From Oleiagrimonas sp963747595 (GTDB lineage: Bacteria > Pseudomonadota > Gammaproteobacteria > Xanthomonadales > Rhodanobacteraceae), in contig CAVVFO010000002.1 in the NCBI GenBank assembly GCA_963747595.1, forward strand, positions 1,054,001-1,118,000: a DNA stretch of 64,000 nucleotides. The letters are read 5' to 3'. The position numbers were made by a program, and so were the translations under genes. Under the pieces are notes generated by a model. It was not told the DNA's origin. It did not search any database and saw only the letters and a list, made by a program, of their open reading frames with translations. Positions 16,629-23,266 of the stretch are shown piece by piece. Within the stretch, counting starts at the first letter, position 1, and every line of letters starts with the position of its first letter.

Positions 16629-16745
16629 GCGTGTCAGTGTAACCTGTAACGTAACGCGATACACCGCTATCCGAACTCGGGACACCAGCAGCGGGGTCAG
16701 TCCACACCGGAACACTGGTCAGCCATTACCGGAATCCGCACTGGG

Positions 16746-17009
16746 GTCATCGCCATGATAAGTGAGGGAGCCTCAATGACCACGTCCCCCTTGTCCTGCC
16801 CTTGTCCGGATCATCGTGCACTCTTTCCGCGAGGCCCGGCCACCCGGCCCGGACGCCGGCACCTGCCGCCGGATCCACCGGTTGCTGGCCAGCGAATACC
16901 TCAACGAATCCCAGGGTCGACTGCCGTTCGGCTAACCCCGCGTCGGGCTGGCCGCTCCGGCCGGGCCATGCTAACGTGCATCGCAAATGCAACGCACCAG
17001 GACTGCGTC
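16746..17009. other. Gene-free stretch right of the IS21-like element
   Basis: No convincing gene. A plus-strand frame (ending near 16935) reads HSFREARPPGPDAGTCRRIH then LLASEYLNESQGRLPFG, which looks like a fragment of an unidentified coding sequence interrupted upstream. Confidence 0.25.
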
Positions 17010-17585
17010 ATGAAAACCGCCACCATGCCATCCCTGCGCGTCGACCCCACGTTGCGCGAAGCGGCCGAAGCCGTGCTCCGGGAGGGCGAGAGCCTGTCCA
17101 GCTTCATGGAGCAATCGCTGCGCGAGGAAGTGAACCGGCGCCGCATGCAGACCGAATTCATCGCCCGTGGCCTGGCGGCGCGCGAAGATGCGCGACGCAC
17201 GGGTGAGTACCACGACGCCGATAGCGTCCATGCCGAGCTGCGCGGGATGCTGGACGAGGCCGAGGCCAAAAGCGAAGACCAAGGCGTGACGTGGCGAGTC
17301 CGCTACGCACCAGCGGCGCGCCATGACCTCAAGCGGCTGTACGGCTTTCTGCTGGAGCAGGACATCGTGGCGGCGCGGCGCGCGCCGGCATCCATCGTCA
17401 AGAGCATCGAGCTGCTGCAGGCGTTTCCTTTTACCTGCCGCAAAGTCGACCCGGACAACCCCTTGTTGCGCGAACTCCTGGTGTCGTTCGGCCATGCGGG
17501 CTACATCCTGCTGTACGAGATCGACGATGACCAAAGCGTCACCATCCTCGCCGTGCGCCACCAGCGCGAAGACGACTACCTCTGA
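17010..17585 (+). CDS. Antitoxin-ParE toxin in-frame fusion
   Basis: One open frame of 191 residues joins two proteins that are normally separate. Residues 1-90 (MPSLRVDPTLREAAEAVL, then FMEQSLREEVNRRRMQTEF) form a ribbon-helix-helix antitoxin like the YlcI/YnfO group. Residues 94-191 (WRVRYAPAARHDLKRLYGFLLEQD, then ILLYEIDDDQSVTILAVRHQREDDYL) form a ParE/RelE-type toxin. There is no stop between them. A GTG at 17286 sits where the toxin would start, and a TGA at 17287-17289 in the next frame would have ended the antitoxin, so a small indel probably created the fusion. Internal initiation at the GTG is possible but has no well-placed ribosome site. Confidence 0.75.
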   Translation: MKTATMPSLRVDPTLREAAEAVLREGESLSSFMEQSLREEVNRRRMQTEFIARGLAAREDARRTGEYHDADSVHAELRGMLDEAEAKSEDQGVTWRVRYAPAARHDLKRLYGFLLEQDIVAARRAPASIVKSIELLQAFPFTCRKVDPDNPLLRELLVSFGHAGYILLYEIDDDQSVTILAVRHQREDDYL

Positions 17586-17626
17586 GCGGCCGCGCCAGCG
17601 TCCGCTCCACCACCACACCGAGCACC

Positions 17627-17902
17627 ATGCCCCCCAGCTACCAGCAACAGACCTGCGACCTGATCGACGGCCTCCGGGCCGTCTGCGCCAGCAACGGCCT
17701 GGGCAACGACGGCAACGAATACAAGATCATCGTGCAGACCTTTCTGTACAAGCTGCTCAGCGACAAATTCACCTATGCGATGAAGCGGCTGGAACCCAGG
17801 CTGGCCGCTCCCGACACCAAACTGTTTCTGACGCCATTTCTGTCAGAGTCTAGCGCCCAGGCAGCGCGTCGGACGGTCTGGGACGGCAAGTCAAGCAAGT
17901 GA
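17627..17902 (+). pseudogene. N-terminal fragment of an N6-adenine DNA methylase
   Basis: Ninety-one codons: the first 66 (QQTCDLIDGLRAVCASNGLG then GNEYKIIVQTFLYKLLSDKF) read like the helical N terminus of HsdM-type or related N6 methylases. The text then departs from the family, and no motif I (DPxxGxG) or NPPF motif is present. The fragment ends next to the convergent metalloprotease gene. It is probably the relic of a second restriction-modification locus whose body was replaced or deleted; whether the short protein is still made is unknown. Confidence 0.6.
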
Positions 17903-18619
17903 TCAAACTCCCCAATCCTCTGCTGCCAGCGGCAATTCGTTCAGCTCGTCGCGGGCCTCATTCCAGCCTGGGTAGTGCTGATCGAGAATGGCGATGAAAC
18001 GCTCGTTGTGGGTGGGTTCGATCAGGTGCGCCATCTCGTGAACGACGATGTATTCCAGCAAATCCTTGGGCTTTTTAACCAGCTCCGTGTTCAGGCGGAT
18101 GTTTGCCGATTTGGGGTTACTGCTTCCCCACTTGGTTTTCATGCGCTGCAGGTAGTAGCCGGAGACTTTGACCCCAAGCTTGCGTTCCCACTTCGCAATC
18201 AGCGGTGGTACGACCTCATGCAGTAATCGCTTGTGCCATGCGTGCACGACCTCAGCCCGCTTTGCGCGATTGCTTCCGGGCCGCACGATCAGCGTGATGC
18301 GTTTGTGGTCGAGTGCCACGTGCGGGCGTGTGTCTCGTTCCACGACGCTCAGCAGGTAACGACGGCCCCACAGGAAATGGCTTTCGCGACCGACAAACTG
18401 ACGCGGCGTCTCTCGTGCCTGTACTTTCAGCTTCGCCTGCTGCTCCCTGATCCATCCGAGCCTGGAGATCGCATAGGCGCGGGCCACCTCGATTCGCGTA
18501 CCTGCTGGCGCCGCAAGCGTGACCCGGCCGTCCGGCGGGTACACCGACAAATGCACATTCTTGATGGCCTTGCGGGTGACCTCAATCGCGATGTCGCCAA
18601 GCTGTATGGTCTCGGTCAC
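17903..18619 (-). CDS. YgjP-like M48-family zinc metalloprotease
   Basis: Metallopeptidase of the YgjP/WLM (DUF45) group, 238 residues. The zinc-binding HExxH is HEMAH at 194-198, with H204 (EPTHNERF) as a likely further ligand. Before it, MKTKWGSSNPKSANIRLNTEL is the family's substrate-cleft strand. No signal or membrane segment, so it acts in the cytoplasm. It overlaps the hsdR stop by four bases and so is the last gene of the restriction operon. Homologues often accompany type I R-M genes; whether it trims HsdR, as ClpXP does in enteric bacteria, is only a suggestion. Confidence 0.82.
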   Translation of the reverse strand: MTETIQLGDIAIEVTRKAIKNVHLSVYPPDGRVTLAAPAGTRIEVARAYAISRLGWIREQQAKLKVQARETPRQFVGRESHFLWGRRYLLSVVERDTRPHVALDHKRITLIVRPGSNRAKRAEVVHAWHKRLLHEVVPPLIAKWERKLGVKVSGYYLQRMKTKWGSSNPKSANIRLNTELVKKPKDLLEYIVVHEMAHLIEPTHNERFIAILDQHYPGWNEARDELNELPLAAEDWGV

Positions 18620-21600
18620 TGGTAGCCCGCCTGATTCTTGATCAGTTCGAACACGGCTTTTGTGGCTTCGCGATTGCGATCCATGATGGGAAACAGGGCA
18701 TTGAGTACCTGGCTCTCCCGGGTGGGGTCGCCATTCCAGCCTGCCGGGGCCTGCTCTCGCATGGCCCGGTCGATCGCCAGCGTCATGGCAAGGCGCACTC
18801 TGTCCTCGTCTGATGACGGTTCACGTACCTCATGTACCGGCCGGGCCGCGGCGAGAATATCCGGCAAGTTGTGGTAAATCACCATGGCCTCGCGCCGGTC
18901 TGCCAGCTCCGGCGGCATATTGCCGGCACCGTGGCCTGCAGCCATCTTCCTGACCAGTACCTCCGTATCCTTCAGAAAGGCTTCGTAGGTCAGGGTCTCA
19001 GTGCGCCACTGTTCGATCAAGTCATCGAGCAGCTTCGACATCCGCTCGTAGAACCGGGGATCGGTGAGTTGTTCCCGGATCACGGTCTTGCGGACGTTGT
19101 TGATGATGCCCTCGGCGATGGCGTTTTTGGACAACTTGCCCTTCTCGTTTAGCTTGCGGGCAATGGCATCGTGCATACCAGTCTCGACGATCAACTCCAC
19201 CAGTGAGTAGTTGTCCACCAATCCCAGCGGATCGGCCGGGTCGGCCTGAACATAGGTATTGATCAGGTGGCGCATGTCCGCCTCGTAAGGCTTGATGTCC
19301 AGTTCCTCGCCGGAATGGCGCTTGATAGCCGCGCGCACCTCGGTGAAGAACGCCACCTCGTTGTTCAGCTGGGCGATCCGAGCGGCGGAATACCCGGCGG
19401 CATCGAGATCCTGTGAAATGGCTGCATACGCCCGCACGAAGGTCGCCACCTGTTTGTGAAAGGCGATGCGCAGCGCCTCGGTATCATTGAGGGCATTGGG
19501 ATCATGGGCATCCCCGCAGAACGTGTGCAGGTACTGCTCCATCTCACGTGGCGGCGGTACCGGTTCGCAGAGATATTTCAGCGCCTCGCGGGCGGCATCG
19601 AGCTTCTTGCGGCCTTCCTCCAGCCAGTTCTTGAGCTGGATGTTGTTCTCTGTATCGCCGCCGTCGTCCAGGTCCAGCTCGTCCGAGCTGTAGACGGCGA
19701 TGGCGTGCTGCACGTCGCCGAACAACTGTTTGTAGTCGACGATGTAGCCGTAGTCCTTGTCGTCGCCATCCAGCCGGTTGGTGCGGCAAATGGCCTGGAA
19801 CAGGTTGTGGTCGTACAACGCATTGTCCAGATAGACGTAGGTGCATGACGGCGCGTCGAAGCCGGTCAGCAGCTTGCTCACCACAATCAGCAACTTGCAG
19901 TTGGCCGGCTCCTCGATGAAGCGGCGCTTCATTTCCTGCTCGTACTGCTCTGTGCTCTGGCCATCCTTCAGCACGTAGCGGGTGTAGGTGTCGAACTTGT
20001 AGCGTTCGTCGCTATCGGACGGCTCCCGGGAGATGGCATTGTGATTGGGCTGGTAGGAGGTGATCACGCCGCAATACGGGCCAAAGCCGGTGTTCTGGAA
20101 CAGCCGGAAGTAATGGCAGGCGTCGTAGATGGATGCCGCCAGCAGCATGGCCGTACCACGGTTGTCGTTGAGCCGTGGCCGGAGGTCGAAGTCCTCGATG
20201 ATGTCGGCGATGATGCGCTGCTTTCGCTCGGCGGCGCTCATCAGCTCTTCCAGCGTCGCCCAGCGCTTTCGCAGTACCGCCTTCTGGAAGTTATTGAGAT
20301 TCCGGGTCTTGCGCTCGAACCAGGCATCCACTTTTTTGCGCGACGTCAGCCGCTGGGGCACGTCGCGGGCCTGGTACTTGAGATCCAGGATCACGTTGTC
20401 CTTGACCGCCTGGGGAAACTTGTAGGTGTGGATGTAGGTGCCGAATACCGCTCGGGTGGTTTTCTTGTTCTTCCGTAGCAGCGGGGTGCCGGTGAACCCG
20501 ATGAAGATCGCCTCTTCCAGCCAGCGCTTCATCTGCGTGTTCATGCGTCCGCCCTGGGTGCGGTGACACTCATCCACGAACACGTAGAAGCGCCCATGCA
20601 GCGGCGGCGGGTCGCCCGTCAGATCACCGGGATCGAACTTGTGCACCAGCGCGCACAGCAGCCGGGGCGTGGCCGCGCCCAGCTTCTGGACGAACTGCGC
20701 CCGCGAGGTGATGCGTGGCGACGGACCATCCTCGCCCACCACGCCGGCGTTGCGCATCACGCCCACGATCTGCCGGTCCAGCTCGTCGCGGTCGGTGATC
20801 ACCAGAATGCGCGCCTCCGGGTCGTGCTCCATCAGCCATTTGGCCAGCAACACCATCAGGATGCTTTTGCCGCTGCCCTGCGTGTGCCAGATCACGCCGC
20901 CCTCGCGCCTGGCCACGCGCGCCTGCGCCGCCTTGACGCCGAAATACTGGTGCGGGCGCGGCACCTTTTTCTGCCCGGCGTCGAAGATGACGAAGTTGCG
21001 GATCAGGTCCAGCAGCCGCTCCTTGCGGCACATCTGCGCCAAGGGCTTGTCCAGCAGGGCGCCGGGTTCCAGTTCGGTGCCGCCGTCCTCGTCCTTCCAC
21101 TGCACGAAGAACTGCTCACGCGTGCCGGTGGTCCCGTAGCGCAGCCCCTGGGAATCGCTGCCGGCGAAAAGCAATTGCACCGCGCTGAAGAAGTGCTGAT
21201 TGAAAATGGATTCCTGATTTGTGATGAGCTGGCGCACCCCGTCGGCCACCTCCACCGAGCTGCGTTTGAGCTCCATCACCCCGACGGCGATGCCGTTGAG
21301 GTAGAGCACCAGGTCCGGCCGGCGCTCATGGCCGCCCTTGAGCGTCACCTCCTCGGCCAGGGCGAAGTCGTTGTTCTCCGGGTGCGCCCAGTCGATCAGG
21401 TGCACATCCTCGTGCGGCCGGCCCGGTGCGAGCAGCACCTTTACCGGATAGCGCAGCAGGTTGTAAGTGCGCAGGTTGGCTTGATAGAGCGTCACGCCGG
21501 TGACATCGGCGGCGGTTTCCAGCTTCTGCAGCGCGGTGGCGATATGCGCATCGGAATAGCCACGCTCGCGCAGATTGGCACGCAGCAGCTCGGGCTCGAT

Positions 21601-21732
21601 GGCGCGGTTGTTCTCGCGCTGGTGCCAATCGCCCAAGTAGCGATAGCCGAGCCCGCCCCGCTCCGTCGGCGTGGTGAACCTAGCTACCACGCGGTTCTGG
21701 GTCTGACGTTCGAGGCGGGTTCTTGTCGTCAC
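18616..21732 (-). CDS. hsdR: Type I restriction enzyme R subunit
   Basis: Motor and nuclease subunit of a type I restriction enzyme; it translocates DNA and cuts far from the recognition site once bound to HsdM2S. An endonuclease domain of the PD-(D/E)xK kind lies near the N terminus (D140 in RPDLVLY, E154-L-K156). It is followed by a superfamily 2 helicase with Walker A HTQGSGKS at 283-290, DECH at 387-390 and later helicase motifs (GFTGTPL, LLTGFDAP, ICRTNR). Length 1038 is normal. It starts four bases after the Schlafen-type gene and overlaps the metalloprotease gene. All key residues are present, so the enzyme looks functional. Confidence 0.93.
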   Translation of the reverse strand: MTTRTRLERQTQNRVVARFTTPTERGGLGYRYLGDWHQRENNRAIEPELLRANLRERGYSDAHIATALQKLETAADVTGVTLYQANLRTYNLLRYPVKVLLAPGRPHEDVHLIDWAHPENNDFALAEEVTLKGGHERRPDLVLYLNGIAVGVMELKRSSVEVADGVRQLITNQESIFNQHFFSAVQLLFAGSDSQGLRYGTTGTREQFFVQWKDEDGGTELEPGALLDKPLAQMCRKERLLDLIRNFVIFDAGQKKVPRPHQYFGVKAAQARVARREGGVIWHTQGSGKSILMVLLAKWLMEHDPEARILVITDRDELDRQIVGVMRNAGVVGEDGPSPRITSRAQFVQKLGAATPRLLCALVHKFDPGDLTGDPPPLHGRFYVFVDECHRTQGGRMNTQMKRWLEEAIFIGFTGTPLLRKNKKTTRAVFGTYIHTYKFPQAVKDNVILDLKYQARDVPQRLTSRKKVDAWFERKTRNLNNFQKAVLRKRWATLEELMSAAERKQRIIADIIEDFDLRPRLNDNRGTAMLLAASIYDACHYFRLFQNTGFGPYCGVITSYQPNHNAISREPSDSDERYKFDTYTRYVLKDGQSTEQYEQEMKRRFIEEPANCKLLIVVSKLLTGFDAPSCTYVYLDNALYDHNLFQAICRTNRLDGDDKDYGYIVDYKQLFGDVQHAIAVYSSDELDLDDGGDTENNIQLKNWLEEGRKKLDAAREALKYLCEPVPPPREMEQYLHTFCGDAHDPNALNDTEALRIAFHKQVATFVRAYAAISQDLDAAGYSAARIAQLNNEVAFFTEVRAAIKRHSGEELDIKPYEADMRHLINTYVQADPADPLGLVDNYSLVELIVETGMHDAIARKLNEKGKLSKNAIAEGIINNVRKTVIREQLTDPRFYERMSKLLDDLIEQWRTETLTYEAFLKDTEVLVRKMAAGHGAGNMPPELADRREAMVIYHNLPDILAAARPVHEVREPSSDEDRVRLAMTLAIDRAMREQAPAGWNGDPTRESQVLNALFPIMDRNREATKAVFELIKNQAGYQ

Positions 21733-21736
21733 GGGA

Positions 21737-23221
21737 CTACCCTTGCTTGTTGCTGTGGCGCAACCAGGCTCTGCCGGCGGCGGTGAGTCGGTACTTCTGA
21801 CGGCTGCTCAGGGGCTTGTCGGGAATGGTCATTTCCACCAAGCTCGCATCCAGCGCCGGGCGCAGGTAGTTTTCGTGGAAATGCTTCCGGTCTTTCAGCC
21901 CCATCGCGTCCTGGATTTCGGCGCGTTTCATTTCGCCCTGCATCACCGCTATCAACCGCCCGACATCCTCCGAAACCTGGGGGGTGACTTGTGGGGTGAC
22001 TTGTGGGGTGACTTGCGGGGTGACTTGTGGGGTGACTTGCGGGGCATCTTCCCCAGCGCTCTCCCACTCCGCCTCCGGACGCCAGACCACCGCGCTGAAC
22101 TGATTGCCCGCCGGATCATCCACCAGGTCGATTCGGGGCCAGACCTTGAGCGCGCGGGGGATACCGCTGCCCATGCCGCGATAGGGCAGGATGTGACTGG
22201 CGTGTTCGGTGAGGGTGGGATTGCGGCGGATGGTCCTGCCCCGGCGAATGTCCTCCGGGCTCAGACTGTCCGGCAAGTGGCCGGGGCTGACGATTTCTAC
22301 CCGATCGGTAAAGATCATCAAGCGCACGGAGGCGCTGGTGAAGTAGTCCCGGTGAATCAGGGCATTGACCAGCAGCTCTTCCAGCACCAGCTCGGGAATC
22401 TCCAGCTCACCCAGGGTGTTGAAGCTCCGCCCCCGCTGCACATGGTGCAGGTTACGCTTGATAAAGGCGAAGGCGCCCTGGAACTGCTCCAGCAGGGTCC
22501 CCTTGATGTCTTCGCTGTCCAGGTAACGGCTATCGTGCAGTTCGGTGCCAGGAAAAGCCACGGCCTTGACCTCGAAGGCCGGGCGGTAGCGCTGGGGACG
22601 GCGCCCGAACAGCATCAGTCCCGCCAGGTTCAGTTCTTTTCCATCGCCCAGCCCCAGATTGTGCAGCAATTGTTCTTTCGTCTGACCGGCGAATTCGCTG
22701 CCCTGCCCGTAGCGGCGGTCGAAATAGGCCGCAAACGCCTTCTCGTCGAGATCCTCCGCCGAAGTCCCCGCCACCGGCACCACATCCGCATACACCAGAC
22801 CGGCCCGCTGAAACATGCGCTGCATTTCCTCGCGCGAGGTCACGTGCCGTTTGTCCGAGCCCTGCTTGACCCAGATACGGCCGCGCTGGTCCACGTAGGG
22901 CTTGGCCAGACCATCCGGCACCTCCACCACCATCACCAGGCCCTGCTCGGTCTGCACGTTCTCGGTCACCGGATGCACCGGCGGGCGCACATGCTGGGTG
23001 GCGGCATTGCCGAGCAACTGATTCAAACGCCGGACCGAAGCCCCGTCCAGCCCCGTCACCGAGCCGTCGTCGGCCACACCAAGGAACAGACAACCGCCGC
23101 CGCTGTTGGCAAACGCCGCCAGCTCGGCGGCCACGCTGTCGGCGTTGCTCGCATCGCGCTTGAACTGGTGGCGGCTGTCCTCGCCGCGTGCCAGTACTTG
23201 CAGGAGTTCGACTTCCTTCAT
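21737..23221 (-). CDS. Schlafen/AlbA-type ATP-binding protein (RecG-like)
   Basis: Protein of 494 residues with an N-terminal AlbA_2/Schlafen domain (about 15-125; HQFKRDASNADSVAAELAAFANSGGG), a middle region and a GHKL-type ATP-binding domain (LVLEELLVNALIHRDYF near 280, the N-box). Annotations often call this family ATP-dependent DNA helicase RecG-like, although no helicase motor is present. Between ATPase and C-terminal winged helix is a six-fold PQVT repeat linker. It lies inside the hsd operon, 45 bases after the ABC-type gene and four bases before hsdR. Related proteins are common in type I loci; a regulatory or auxiliary defence role is likely but unproven. Confidence 0.8.
   Translation of the reverse strand: MKEVELLQVLARGEDSRHQFKRDASNADSVAAELAAFANSGGGCLFLGVADDGSVTGLDGASVRRLNQLLGNAATQHVRPPVHPVTENVQTEQGLVMVVEVPDGLAKPYVDQRGRIWVKQGSDKRHVTSREEMQRMFQRAGLVYADVVPVAGTSAEDLDEKAFAAYFDRRYGQGSEFAGQTKEQLLHNLGLGDGKELNLAGLMLFGRRPQRYRPAFEVKAVAFPGTELHDSRYLDSEDIKGTLLEQFQGAFAFIKRNLHHVQRGRSFNTLGELEIPELVLEELLVNALIHRDYFTSASVRLMIFTDRVEIVSPGHLPDSLSPEDIRRGRTIRRNPTLTEHASHILPYRGMGSGIPRALKVWPRIDLVDDPAGNQFSAVVWRPEAEWESAGEDAPQVTPQVTPQVTPQVTPQVTPQVSEDVGRLIAVMQGEMKRAEIQDAMGLKDRKHFHENYLRPALDASLVEMTIPDKPLSSRQKYRLTAAGRAWLRHSNKQG
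21979..22044 (-). repeat. Twelve-base tandem repeat coding PQVT
   Basis: About five and a half copies of a 12-base unit (GGGGTGACTTGT or GGGGTGACTTGC on the plus strand) encode five PQVT repeats and one PQVS in the linker of the Schlafen-type protein. Being a multiple of three, changes in copy number would alter linker length without a frameshift. Confidence 0.85.
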
Positions 23222-23266
23222 TGAGTGAATGCCTGATTTTCAGCCAGAAAATCGGGGTAAACTTGG

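Larger units (their letters stand above)
15694..16740. mobile_element. IS21-like non-autonomous element carrying higBA
   Basis: The ends are inverted: TGCGTATTCCGGT at the left (15694) and, on the other strand, TGCGGATTCCGGT at the right (ending 16740). Each is followed inward by further copies of a TCCGGT-n-CTGACC unit, the multiple terminal repeats expected for IS21-family transposase binding. A five-base direct repeat CTGGG flanks the element (15689-15693 and 16741-16745), as for a target duplication. Instead of istA/istB the 1047 bases hold a toxin-antitoxin pair and a ParB-like small gene. The structure is seen directly; mobilisation by an IS21 transposase elsewhere is inferred. Confidence 0.6.

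Noticed and set aside
21979..22044. Possible CRISPR or phase-variable repeat
   Set aside because: Units are contiguous 12-mers inside a coding sequence with no spacers and no frame change on slippage.
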